Positions 11,225 to 22,385 are shown, counted from the stretch's first letter. The stretch is 64,000 bases of DNA from Gnetum montanum (GCA_015680685.1 MNCI01004069.1:20368-84367), one strand, 5' to 3'. Numbers and translations are program-made. The notes: generated by a model not told the origin, from the sequence alone.

Positions 11225-12253
11225 TTAAACTTAAATTTAAGGTTTTTTGGGCTAGGTTGATTTGATGCCAGTGGTACCTCCTTCATGGACCTATTAAGTT
11301 TCCTCCTAGCTACCCATTTGACCTTCATACTTCATTGTTTGGCCTCCTAGAAGCTCACTAGAAATGTGAGAGGTTCCTCATCATACATACTACCATGGGA
11401 TTTACATTTTATAACACCAAGGTTCTTCTTGTTGTTAATGGATAGTGAATCATCCATAACCTCTAGTGGGTTTTGGGCCTATGCCATTGGATAAATGTGT
11501 TTTATCCAAGGCCTAGGAAGTTAGCCTAGCTCTTGGAGAACCCATCGTCCATTCCTATACACCACCAGAAACTCCATAAACCTCTTTAAATAACCCACAA
11601 AAAATGAAAAAATGCATGTGGATTATGTTAGAGGTTTCCACATGGAGTCTAAGGATCTCTTATTAAATCCCAACAGCTACCCAATTAAACCTAGTGTCTT
11701 CCATCAAGACCTCCTTAAAGGTCCATCCCTGCATAATGTCAATCCCCGTCTTTTGAAATAATCGTTTGGCAAATGCAAGAGACTTGAACAAAGGATATGA
11801 TTCCTTTGCATCAAGGTTCATGAAGCCATCCATGGAAATTCTAGAGTGGCACATGTTAGCACCAAACTACTTTAAAACTTCCTTACAATGGTTTGATTCC
11901 CTTATTATTTTGCTGGCAACCATTTTTCTACTAGCAGGGATACCAAACAAGTTGCAAAAGAGGCCCTCATCAATGTCAATGTCAACCTTCACACTTGAAT
12001 GATGGTGCTAAAATGACCAACCTTCTCATTGAAGGAATCAATGATGTGAAGCATCTCCACAACATGGATGAAAGAAATATGTGCCATAAATACATCAAGC
12101 AAACCCAAACATTGGATGTTTACTTGAACATACCCAACACCTACCCCCTTAGCCACTCCTATGTTGGTATCACCTCACCAAAATTCAAGATGAGGGTATC
12201 CTCATGACATGCCCCTGAAAGTGGTATGGTGACATCAACAAAGGTGGAACATC
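11225..12253 (-). pseudogene. Exon 3 of the antisense gene, function unrecognised
   Basis: Open segments in adjoining frames: HISFIHVVEMLHIIDSFNEK (about 12090-12030), then IDEGLFCNLFGIPASRK, and the cleanest part, about 11854-11663 (GANMCHSRISMDGFMNLDAK ... EVLMEDTRFNWVAV). Further on come EFLVVYRNGRWVLQEL and a Lys/Arg-rich end. The 'F-x-L-F-G-I-P' pattern is reminiscent of plant transposon-associated proteins, but I cannot assign a family with confidence. Confidence 0.4.
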
Positions 12254-12357
12254 CTACAAAGCAACAATCAAAGTTTAGCATCAACATAAGTAAGTTGAAC
12301 AACTAGTCATAGAAATAGAACACTTAGAGTTTAAGAAGCTATAGCCTTTATATTTAC

Positions 12358-13167
12358 CTTTCTTCTTCTTCTTCAATGTAATTTGAGTAGAGGTCCCAAC
12401 TGCAAGGGTGTGATCCATGAAGTCATTTGAGTCTATCCACTAGTTGTCCATCATTTGATCATCGTTACACTTCATGTATACAAGGTTGAACATTATAGAA
12501 TATGCATCAAAATCCACTCTTAACTATTGATTCATAATAGTTCTAATTAGGGGGTCCTTGGTGAATTCATTGAGAGTGGTCTGAGCCACTACCAAGGTTT
12601 GATCATTAATGATCAAGCCTTGATCATTGACTTTGTACTTATAAGAAATTCATAAAGTCGATGAAGTTAGTAAAGGTAGTTCAGCCAATAAAGCCATAAA
12701 AATCCTACAATAACCATGCTTATCCCTATAGATGATAAACAATTCCGAGTGGGTTTTGGAACAACATGTGAGCTCTATGCATCACCATTAGAGTGTTATC
12801 AATATTATACTAACTATACTCTAGAATTATCTAGATCTCTATAAGGTAGTGTGGACTAATTACAAATATAGTTTCCCCTACTATCCTAGGAAGCAGATTG
12901 TTAGTAATAAACTTGATAATAAGATTAGGTGAATGAGGTAGTAGGATCTCCACTATGACCCTAACCACATCTGTAGACAACTGTAACCACAACATGACAT
13001 AGAAGTTTTGAAGGATGTAGGAAAGAAAATCCCTTACCCTAGGCTAGAACCATAGTGAAGCCTTTCCCAAAGGCATATCAGGAAGTGAGGTATTGGTCTT
13101 GGGATGACCAATGTAGCATAGAATGCCCACCAACTCCACAATGATGAGGATGAACTTCTAGAAAACC
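12358..13167 (-). pseudogene. Exon 2 of the antisense gene: HAD/FCP1-NIF phosphatase-like domain
   Basis: One minus-strand frame stays open for about 140 codons with few stops. It shows the order expected of FCP1/NIF-type HAD phosphatases: an N-terminal strand ELVGILCYIGHP (the place of DLDGTLxxT, here without the catalytic Asp pair), then RVRDFLSYILQNFYVMLW, matching the family's 'RPGL..FL......V.LW', then ISPHYLIEI, and finally YNIDNTLMVMHRAHMLFQNP, matching 'NTL.VDD.......NP' (about 12806-12750). A one-base frame change near 12740 leads into a second open stretch (IINDQTLVVAQTTLNEFTKD) ending in a Lys run at the splice donor. The enzyme would be inactive as it stands. Assignment is by motif order only. 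Confidence 0.45.
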
Positions 13168-14723
13168 CTGCATGAAGCAAAAAAAAAAAAAAAAAAAAAC
13201 ATTATGAGCAATTAGAATTTCTTAACAAGTTGAGAAAAATATCATAGTCAAGGATAAAATTAGCCCTTTTCAAATGCTCTAAGATGTCTATTCAAGTTTT
13301 GTTAAGAAATTACACAAAAAGCATTATTATAACCTTTTATAGCCTTTTACTTCGTAGGCAAAATATTATAGCCAACACTTCATAACCAAAAATAAGCATT
13401 AGTCTAAACCATGGCCAAACTTGGAAAGAGACATTAAAATATTAAAAAAATCATTTAGCCACAACAAAAATCTTGCTAAAAATAGTAAAAGCATTTACTT
13501 TTCTTAAAAAAAATTGAAAACATAAGTTTTACTACACATGTCAATCACATCCATCCCTAAAAGGGGAAAAGTGCTACAACCATAGTTTTTCGTTGTTGAC
13601 ACAACCATAGTCAAAAACTCATAAAAAAGTCATAAAAGCTCTAAATGACTCTTGAAATCACAAGCTTTGTATCCATGAACATTGCAACCAGAAATACATA
13701 ACCATTTTTATATGGAGTATAGACAAAATTAGCAAAAATTGTAACCATCATCATTAACCCCCTTTCACATAGGGTTCATAAAAAATTTGCCAAAAATTTG
13801 TTTGAGATAAAAATAGAGTAATTCCACCACTATTTGAAAGTTTAAATTGATCCCTATGTACCCACACTTAACAAAAATTCAAAACCCTTACTGTTTATTC
13901 AAAAATAATTGGTCAATTTGGACAAAAATCTAAAAATGACAAAAATCCATTTTTGACATAGGCTTAATGAAAACTTTATTGAAAATTCATTTTCAGTCTA
14001 ATGAAAGTGATTATACCTCTATTGGAAAGAGGAAGTTAATATCTACCTAGCCATAACCAAAAAATAGCCAAAATCCCTACCGTTTGCTTAGAAAAAATGC
14101 ATGAATTTACATAAAAATCAAAAAATGGCATAAAAACCTAGCTACATGAGCTTAGAAAAATAGCCATAACTTATTCATTTCAAAGATGAATCGAACGAGA
14201 AAGTAGCCATTGGAAATTTTAAACAGAGAGCTAAAAATCCATTACAAAAAATTTAAAAATGGGTAGCCATTTTCTTAAGAAAAAATACACAACATTGCAT
14301 TCTTTTTTCAATGTAAAAAGCTAAAAACACTCAAACACAACTTTGACATAGTGAAGAAAAATAGTCAAAAAATTTGAAATGATTGATACCCATTAGAAAA
14401 TAAACCAAAATAAGGGGGTAGTATTTTATTGGAATTTAATTTTGATAAATCCTTTCTCCTGTATTTGAAACAAATGGCCTTCCCCCCAAATTTTGGAAAA
14501 AATCATGAAAACAACAAGCTTAATTTAAAACCAAATATACTAAGGCGAAAATAATGAAAAGACCATAGATCTATATGGAAATAGATAAAATAGGAGGTGG
14601 ATTTTCTTATAATTTCATTTTAACCCCTCCATCAACATAGATCTAGAAAAAGGCTTCACACATGAGAAGAAAAAGTAATAAAAAAGGTCAAAAAACTAAG
14701 CAAAAATAGTTAGAACTGCCTAC
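13168..14723 (-). other. Large first intron of the antisense gene
   Basis: Bounded on the minus strand by donor AAG|GTAGGCAG and acceptor GCTTCATGCAG|GG, the acceptor preceded by a T-run of about 23 (A-run on + at 13177-13199). The interior is T-rich on the minus strand without conserved frames, as expected of a plant intron. It is far longer than the other introns of this gene, which are about 50-115 bp. Confidence 0.5.
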
Positions 14724-14851
14724 CTTGAAGTGTTAATAGATGAGGCTTGGATGGAGATAAGCCTAGAAACCCTTGATAGATCCCTTGCTTTTTTGTCTAC
14801 CTTTTGAATCCTGGGATTCTAGCTCTTTTACCCACATTGCTTGGGTGCCAT

Positions 14852-15299
14852 GCCAGGGTCAACACTTGGAAGTGTTGAAAATTGAGAAAGATGAACCTTC
14901 AACACTAGTTGTAGTAGAGATGGGAGGCTTCCACATTGAAGATTGGTGCTCTATACAACAAAAATCTCTACCAGAGCTCTCCTCCAATGCAATTTAGATG
15001 TATAATGACAATTGCAATCTCAAACTTACAAAATTTAATAATATAAACTACATCTAAACCTAAATGGCCACCTTTAAATGCTAGTTTCTAATTCAATGCA
15101 CCATAACTCCAAGTGCCCAAAATAGAAAACATTGGGTAACAACATTGGATAACATCCATTCTTATCCTGCTCCTCCCCCACCCCTCCACAACATCCATCT
15201 ATCCCACATTTGACCTCCAAAGTGAGTCCACATGACCTAGAACCTTGCAAGCGCGCCCAGTAACCCTAGAACCTCATGAAACCTAGTTGAAAGTGGTCA
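14852..15299. other. Spacer between antisense gene start and tandem array
   Basis: A minus-strand ATG frame begins MWKPPISTTT near 14935 and stops after about 25 codons; it could be an alternative upstream start or leader. No other feature recognised. Confidence 0.35.
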
Positions 15300-16125
15300 A
15301 AACATTGGGATTTGGTGTTTTTACACTAGGGAAGGCTTCATTAACATTAAGCATCTCATCCCTAGTGTAGATAGGTGGTGGGAAGCCAAAAATAACCTAA
15401 ATTAACTACCTAGTAGCCATTTCTTGAAGCCTGATGTATGCTAGACCCTAATAGTACACTCTAGAGCATTTGAATGCCTCAAAAGTAGTCAAATATGGTA
15501 GAAATCTACCATTCCATCTTAGTCAGGCTAAGGCCACCATGCCCGTCATGAAAGAAAAGGGGAAGACTACATGAGGCACTTAAAAGCCTCCAAACTAGTA
15601 GATCTTGACACCTAGTATTGATCATTCACATCGATAACCCTAAAGGTTGACATGCATGGCCAATTGGATGTTGAAATGACCTAGATCTAACTTTCTTGGT
15701 TTTTCCATGCTAGGGGAGACCTCCTCCATTCTCCCTGGCATGGAAAATAGGGGGATGAAGTTAGGAAAGTTAGTGAAAATCCCAGAAACAAGAAACAACC
15801 TCAAATTACCTTATGCCTAACACTAGAACTTTCACAGTCTCTCTGGAAGTCAAAAATAAAAAAAAAATTAACCTCCTAAGCTTCTTCCATGCTAGGAAGG
15901 ACCTCATCCATGCTAAGCATTCTATTCTTAGTGTGGATGAAAGGGGGAAGCCAAAACTATTAAATTTTAAATGCATTCTGACTTCTGGAAGCAACCCAAT
16001 CCTTTCGAAAGCCACCAAACATTTAGAAGCCATATAAAATGACCAAAAATTACCTATGCTAGCTTTTCCATGCTAAGGAGAATCCCATATATGTAGAGAA
16101 TCCTAGACCCAATTTGGATGGGGGG

Positions 16126-16162
<37 letters not shown>

Positions 16163-18135
16163 NNNNNNNNNNNNNNNNNNNNNNNNNNNNNNNNNNNNNN
16201 GAGAGAGAGAGAGAGTCCTAAAAACCCATTAATAACACTCCAAATGACCAGATATCTATCTTAGGCATCGATAATCAACACCAAAAACCTTGTGGTCACA
16301 CATGCATAGTCAAAATTGCCAAAAAAAATAAATAACAAAAAGCATAGTTCCTTAGTTCATCTACACTAGGAGCCACCTCTTCCAAGTTGACAAGCATGGA
16401 AGAAAAGGGAAAACTTTGGAAAAACTTCAAAATAGCCTTCATAAACCTTGAATGAATGCTAAAAAAAAAAGTCCTTTGTGTGTCCCAAAATCCTATTTGC
16501 ACATCCTATGACCCTCATACTTGACGATATTGACCCAAAATAGCTAGAAAACCTTTTCCCTAAATCTTCCACACTAATCATAGAAATCCCAATGTGGAAA
16601 ATGGGTTAAACACCAAAAACCACACACCAACCTTTGAAATGACCAAATCTTAACATCAGCTATTAGTAGTCGACACTAGGAAACTTAGAAACCCACATGC
16701 ATGGCAAGAAATGATACAAAATGATAAAAATATGCTTCCCCTATTCTTCCATGTTGCACATAATATCCCCAATGTGGAAAAAATGGGAAAGCTCAAAAAC
16801 CACCTAGTAAAACTTCAAACTAACTAGTTTAAAACCTAAACCCTATTCCTCTACATCAGTAACACTAAAAGCATACATGCACAATTGATTAAAGTCAAAA
16901 ATAGCCTAGATTTAAGATGTATGATTCTTCCATGCTATGGATCTTATCCTCCATTATACCTAGTGTGGAGACTAATGGGGGCCATGTTTGGGATCCATAA
17001 ACACCTCAAAACGACACCAAATAAGCTTGCATGCACTTTGGAACCATCATAGCAACCACTAGAGCCTTCAAAACTTAAGAAATTGATGTTGAATGAACAA
17101 AAGATGGTTCCCTCTAGTATTCTACACTAAGATCCTTAGCCCTAGCATGGAAAATGGGGGTAGAGCCTAAAAATCACTTGGGAGTACTTAAAACTACCAA
17201 ATTTTGATATGAAGCCCTAGCTCGTGGCTGTAGAAATGCTAGAGGCTTACATGCATAGTTGATTATGATCCAAATTGGCCTAGATCTAGGATTCTTACTT
17301 CATCCATGGTGGAGAAGGTTCCTTCCATGATGGATAGTGTAGAGAAAAAAAGGAAAAGCTACTTTTCTACTTTTGGTGGAAAGGTGACACTCTTGAAAGC
17401 TAAAGATCTATGCTGGAGAAGACAAAGACCTTATAGCATTAAGATTTTTCTTGTTTAAACTTGGTTTAACCTCTAAAACCTATTCTACAAATCTTCCACA
17501 CTATAGAAACTCTCCTAGCATGGAAATAGAGAGGGAAGACTTTAGATTCCCTAAAACAACCTTCAAGTATCACCAAAATTAGCTAGAAACTTGTAGATTC
17601 ATGATTTACAGCCATAGGGGCCTAGAAACCTAGTTGATGTGCTCTTAAACCATCTTGAAATCATGAAAATATTGTTCCCCAATTTTTCCATGCTTGGGAT
17701 ACTATGCTTAGCATGGGAGAAGAGAGGGAAGCCATTTCAACATGTTTTGACACCCAAAATTGGCTCAAACTATCTCAAAATGAAGTTAGAGGATGCACAA
17801 GTTCTAGATCCAAGCTTCAGGTCTTGATTTGACCTTGTTTGATCATATTTTGACTAATACCATGATTCTCCATGCTGAACCTCCTCTTTTACATGCTAAC
17901 TAGCATGGAAATACGAGGGGAAGGCTCTGAAACCTACTTGTTAACCTTTACAAACATCCAAAGTGCCCAATTTTGATAGATCTAATCCTACGCTACCTTG
18001 GGAAGTCACTGGGATCTTAATTTTGGACCTTTGGATGCCCCAAAATCTACTTCCCTTGGTTTCCATGTTAAGGGTCCCTTCTTGCATGTTGGCCAACGTG
18101 GAAACATGGAAGGCATAATGTGAAAGCTTTAAAAC
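15300..18135. repeat. Degenerate ~185-bp tandem array with internal palindrome
   Basis: About 14 diverged units. Each has 'TTCTTCCATGCTAGG' followed within 20-40 bp by 'CCTAGCATGGAAAATGGGGG' or 'CTAGTGTGGAAA', then 'GAAGCC..AAAACC', 'CTTCAAA..GACCAAAT' and an 'ACATGCATGG' segment. Palindrome positions are near 15320, 15705, 15885, 16065, 16365, 16570, 16745, 16925, 17112, 17285, 17482, 17667, 17865 and 18060; most neighbouring steps are about 175-200 bp. Units are too diverged for a young satellite. Tandem arrays in the untranslated regions of Ogre/Tat elements are documented as a source of plant satellites. The array lies directly 5' of the antisense gene. Confidence 0.75.
16122..16215. repeat. 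(GA)n microsatellite containing an assembly gap
   Basis: A G-run then GAGAGA... interrupted by 38 N (16163-16200), resuming as GAGAGA. True repeat length is unknown. It sits within one unit of the 185-bp array and accounts for the wider spacing there. Confidence 0.95.
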
Positions 18136-18762
18136 TCTCAATTTTCAAGTTCAAACAACCTAGAAATAGACCTAATTGCTGCCAAAACTCATCTAATAGC
18201 CTTATAGCCTTAAATCATGGCCAAATAAGGCCTAAAACTAGTAAAACCTAAGCCTTCTTTACCTATACTAGCCAAGTTTCACCATATATAGCCTATTTTG
18301 TTTGATTTTCCCTTATTATATGATGTTTCAACTTGTTTTTGGTCTTATGTTACAATGTTAATCTTGATAACCTTCTTATAGCCTTTATGTAGACTTATAT
18401 TTGTTTTATTTGCTTTATTATAGCCTCATTTGCCTCTGCTTAGTGTTTGATTAGTATCAAATAGTGGGGTTTGACCTTCCCTGATCACCATTTGACACCA
18501 TGTGACCATGGTCCATTAAGGCCTAAAACTAGCAAAATCATGACCTTTAACGATTATTTGTACTCTTATTTCTTACACTTCTCCTTGCTTAACTTTTTTT
18601 TGACCTCTGTTATACATTGTCAACTTGTCCTTACCCTATTGGTAGCCTTGAATGACCTTTTTAAATTAAAATAACATGTATTTACATAATGTTATAGCAT
18701 TTTAGCATTATTTATTCATCTTTATCCAAGTGTTACTTAATGTTCTTTTGGTTGACATGTAG
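18136..18762. other. Spacer before OG RT with weak GGCCTAAAACTAGCAAAA repeats
   Basis: AT-rich. Two copies of a GGCCTAAAACTAG motif (about 18228 and 18518) resemble the short repeats near 9000 and 22300. It ends in the pyrimidine-rich acceptor-like TTCTTTTGGTTGACATGTAG (18743-18762). Confidence 0.5.
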
Positions 18763-19900
18763 GATCAAAGTATGAGTAACTACAAGAAAATTAGTTTGCC
18801 TTTGTACCTACATGAACCTCACCATGATGTTAAATAGTGCATCAACCCTAAATTACCTAGATCGTAAGCTTGAGACTCCTGTTGACTACATAGCCTCAAT
18901 AGAGAAACCTCTATAATGTCCTAAAAACCTAGTCAAAACCCTTGACTTAGAGGTGAGCGGCATAACCAAAGACTCTCTAGTTGAGGTTCTTCTCACAACA
19001 CACCATAGTAAGGCGAAAGCCCTTAAACTAAGTTTCTCATTGGAACCTCAACATGCTCAAGACATCATCAAGGTCCTACAAAGCAACATTAAGGCATTTG
19101 CTTGGTCATATGAAGATATGCTAGGCCTAGACCAATGTTTAGTCTAGCACAACATCATACTAGATCTTAGCATTAGACTGATTATGAAAAAGTGAGCAAG
19201 ATTAGACTTGATTTGGCCTTGGAAATTCATGATGAAACTTCAAAGCTCTACTAAGTTGTTTCATTAGGGTTGCCAATTATGTTGAATGGGTGTCCAACAT
19301 AGTTGTAGCCCCTAAGAAAAATAGAAGTATCCATATTTGCATTAATTTCTAAGACCTAAATAAAGAAACTATCAAGGATGACTTTCCTTTACCTAGTATT
19401 AATTAACTTATTGATACTATGGTTGGGCATGCCTTGTTGTCCTTCATGGATGGATTCCCAGGATACAACCAAATTAGGATCAACCTAGAACATTAACTTA
19501 GCATGATCTTTATGACCCCTTAGGGTACCTTTTGCTATACCATGATGTCCTTTGGCCTTAAGAATGCAAGAGAAACTTACTAGTAAGCCATTACCTATAT
19601 CTTTAGTGATTACATGCTAGGTTTGCTTAATGATTACATAGATGACATAGTCGTTATGTCCAAAGTGGCTAGTGACCATGCTAATGGCCTTCACCTTGTG
19701 CTTAAACAATCTCTCAAATATGAACTTTGTCTCAACCCTAATAAATGTGTCTTTAGTGTTAACACTTGTAAGATGCTTGGCTTTATTGTATTTGAAGTAC
19801 AGATACATGTTGATCCTGATAAGGTTAAGGCCATATCTAAATTAGTAGTGCCTATAAACCTTAAGAATCTTCAGGAATTGTAAGGCATATTGTATTTTAT
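18763..19900 (+). pseudogene. Reverse transcriptase of OG
   Basis: RNA-dependent DNA polymerase of the Ogre/Tat-like pol. Frame 2 opens with a pre-RT linker, then LDLEVSGITKDSLVEVLL and IKAFAWSYEDMLGLDQ (about 19090-19135), the classic 'FAWSYEDMPGL' leader. Further on are NIVVAPKKN (about 19297), the fingers segment CINFxDLN..DDFPLP (about 19340-19395), SFMDGFPGYNQIRI (about 19442-19483), GTFCYTMMSFGLKNA (19530-19567) and the catalytic YIDD in DYIDDIVVMSK (about 19633-19665), followed by the thumb ending near 19880. Frameshifts near 19190 and 19260 and scattered stops show decay, but YIDD is intact. Confidence 0.88.
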
Positions 19901-20500
19901 TTATAGGTTTATCACTAGGCTTATGGATAAATTACAACCTATGCAACACTTGCTTAAGAAAGGTGTTCACTATGAGTGGACAACTCCATGCCAAGAGGTC
20001 TTTGAAAACCTTAAGCAAGAGTTGGCACAACAACCAATGGTCTATCCACTATAAGAGAGTAAATCATTTTACATCTACCTTGCCATCTGTAATAAATCCA
20101 TTGCCTTTCTACTTTGTTAAAAATATGATGATGGAGTAGATATGCCAGTATATTACCTTAGCCATGCATTAGTTGCCCATGAGACTTGATACATTGAAGT
20201 GTAGGAGTATTGTTTAGTACTAGTATTTTCATTGAATAAGTGGAGACACTACTTCTTCAGAAGACAAGTCAACATCATTTGTAAGGACAATGTGCTTAAA
20301 GCCATAACAACCAATATATATGAAGGTAATCATATAGCCTAATGGAAATCCATAACTATCGAGTTTAACCTTTATTACATTTCTCAATCCTTAACAAAAG
20401 GACAAGCTATAGCTGTACAACTCACAGTTTCACATGTTGATGACCAAGCAACCATAGACCCCATGTTTTTCAATGAACATATTAATGTCATTAGCTAAGT
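19901..20500 (+). pseudogene. RNase H (first) of OG
   Basis: After the thumb, YEWTTPCQEVFENLKQEL (19971-20025) and KSFYIYLAICNKSIA (about 20065-20105) are the connection and RNase H start ('L.LYLAVS..AVS' in relatives). RHYFFRRQVNIICKDN (20245-20290) matches the 'RHYF..H.V.V.TDQ.L' motif. Key acidic residues are partly lost. The segment up to about 20500 is the usual linker. Confidence 0.75.
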
Positions 20501-20639
20501 ACCCAAGGGTTATGAGGCGGTCATGCACTTTGATAGAGCTTCAACTACCCATGAGGACAATGCCACTGTCATCATAACATTTCCATTTGGTGAAATTCAA
20601 CCATTCTCCTATTGTTTTAAGTTTTCTTGTATCAACAAT

Positions 20640-20990
20640 ATAACAAAGTATTAGGATTTGCTGAAAGGAATGATGGTAGCTCATGACCTAGGAACTAGAT
20701 GCTTTATGATCAAAGGTGATGTACAACTTATGGTCAACTAAGTAATTGAAGTCTATGCATGCAAAGCCTAACATTTAAAACCTTACTGTGACCTAGGGAG
20801 GTCATTATTACAATAATTTGTAGACATTGATATCCAACACATACCCCAAAATGAGAACATCATCACCGATGCAATTGCAACATTAGCCCTCAGTGTGATG
20901 ACAAATGTTTTTAGTAAGTTTCCCACATTAACCATGGATTGTGCTATGTCCATCACATAAAACGTTGAGGATAGCTTTGTGGTCATCATT
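20640..20990 (+). pseudogene. Second, archaeal-type RNase H (aRNH) of OG
   Basis: LLKGMMVAHDLGTRCFMIKG, then DVQLMVN (about 20657-20738), then FVDIDIQHIPQNENIITDAI (20818-20877) and TLALS, the pattern 'L..A..LG...L.V.GDS.L...Q..G.Y' plus 'F....I.HIPR..N..AD.LA.LA'. A second RNase H after the normal one is diagnostic of the Tat lineage (Ogre, Retand, TatI-III). Stops are frequent. Confidence 0.75.
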
Positions 20991-21159
20991 CATACTACTG
21001 CCAAGGAGTGATATGATGATATCAAATTTTACCTTATGCATGGTGAATCCTCATAAGTCTTGACTACTACTCAAAAGGACATCGTACATAAGAAATTGAA
21101 GTAGTATGTCATTGTAGTAGATAACACATTCTGTTGACAATCCTATGATGGCATACTCC

Positions 21160-22245
21160 TAAAGTGCTTAGGCAAAACTAAAGTTAGAGTAGTCCTAGAG
21201 GAGGTTCACAAGGGCATTTATGGAGGACATATACATCTTATAGCTTAGATGGTTAGGCTTCTATTGACCCCATATGGAAAATGATTGCCTATAGAAGGTT
21301 AAGCATTGTGACACATACCAACGATATAGAAACCTTATACTTGTGTCATCGACTAAGTTGCATATCACTCAAATAACATGGTCATTTCAATGATGGGGGT
21401 TGAGTATCATTGGACCCATAATGCCCAAGTCTTCTAGTGGGCATAGCTTCATCATCACTATAACCAAATACTTTATCAAGTGGGTTGAGGCTATTCCCCT
21501 AAGGAAGACTACAGCTGAACAAGTTTCCAAATTTATCTTGGATAAAATTGTAGCGCATTTTGGCATACCCATGACTATATTTATGGACAATGGACCATAA
21601 TTTAGTAGCCAAGAAACCAAATATTTTTGTCACAACATAAGCATTAAGCATTCTTTCTCATTTCATTATTACCCTCAGGCTAATGGACAAGAAGAAGCAA
21701 GTTATAAGGCCATCATTAGTTTTCTGAAGAAGATGTAACACCTTATAGTTTGACATGAGAATTTTATCCATGCACTATGGACATACATAACAACCTATCA
21801 CATGAGCACTAGTGTAACACCTTATAGCTTGTCTTATGGTTCTAAAGTTTTTTTATCTCTTGAATTGTAGGTACCTTCACTTTGAGTAGCCTTAACGAAC
21901 TTCATCAAGGATGAGCAAAACAAGGAGTTGCAGACAACAATCCTAGACTTAGTGAAGGAACAACATATGTAAGCACATGCTCACATCAAACACTATCAAG
22001 AGAGGAAAAAGTAGTAGCATCACCATAAATTGACCATGAGTAAGACCAAGAATGATGACCTGGTCCTTAAAGCCATCTGTGACCATACATTCTCTACCAA
22101 CTGAGAAGGGTCCTTCCTTTCACCAAAGCCTACAAGAATAGAGCATTCAGGATAGTTGACATGGATTATAATGATCTAGATAATTTGATCAATCATTTCT
22201 ATCTAAAGCCATGCTACATGTATCCAAAAATCATCAACATTTAAG
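21160..22245 (+). pseudogene. Integrase of OG
   Basis: The integrase inserts the cDNA. The N-terminal zinc region is visible only as EVHKGIYGGHIHLIA (21205-21250). The core reads LSIIGPIMP (the first catalytic Asp of 'MDIIGP' is Ser), FIITITKYFIKWVEAIPLRK (about 21452-21511), MTIFMDNGP (second Asp kept, about 21571-21597) and YYPQANGQEEASYKAI (Glu kept, about 21667-21716). The C-terminal part ends with VDMDYNDLDNLINHFYLKPC near 22215. No chromodomain seen. Confidence 0.82.
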
Positions 22246-22255
22246 CCTTCTTTTA

Positions 22256-22385
22256 GCAATCTGCTACCATATTAAACTAGCAACATGATCCACTACGACC
22301 TTAAACTAGCAACATGGATTATTGAGGCATTAAACTAGTACCATGGCCCACCACAACCTTAAATTGGCAACTTTGATGACCTAGA
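22256..22385. repeat. Short tandem repeats after OG integrase
   Basis: Four imperfect copies of ACCTTAAACTAGCAACATGG / CCCACCACGACCTTAAATTGGCAA, the same family as 8995-9250. They fall in the 3' untranslated part of OG. Confidence 0.7.

Larger units (their letters stand above)
9592..14851 (-). pseudogene. Antisense multi-exon gene inside OG (decayed)
   Basis: Read on the minus strand this is a spliced gene. Exon estimates: 14851-14724 (MAPKQCG start), 13167-12358, 12253-~11225, ~11105-10915, ~10867-10690, 10574-9751, 9666-9592. Splice sites seen include AAG|GTAGGCAG, a T-tract then GCTTCATGCAG|GG, AAG|GTAAATAT, GTTGCTTTGTAG|GATG, CTAG|GTATGTAC, GCTTGTGTAG|TGCC, and a final 84-bp intron (9750-9667) that ends TTGTATTTTAG|GCC. 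The last exon joins in frame as MESP[Q]-AFGNIGSPNSEGG and ends at a TAA. Most internal stops are TAG where CAG is expected. Exon 2 is HAD-like, exon 4 is acidic (EEEEEL), and exon 6 looks like a coiled coil. Tat-lineage elements are known to carry extra, often antisense, ORFs; an antisense gene keeps its introns because the element's own RNA is not spliced in that direction. A captured host gene is equally possible. Confidence 0.6.
8672..18762 (+). other. Putative ~10-kb intron of OG between protease and RT
   Basis: The left border reads GATGATG|GTGAGTATAAG and the right border TTCTTTTGGTTGACATGTAG|GATC, near-consensus 5' and 3' splice sites at the two places where coding similarity stops (protease) and starts (pre-RT). 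Ogre elements are known to carry a spliced intron at this position, though as I recall a much shorter one. With the outer donor the frame is off by one; an alternative donor 5 bases later (GA|GTATAAG) joins in frame. The block contains the GGCCTTAAACT repeats, an antisense gene and a tandem array. An alternative is rearrangement of a 3' untranslated region into this place. Confidence 0.45.
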
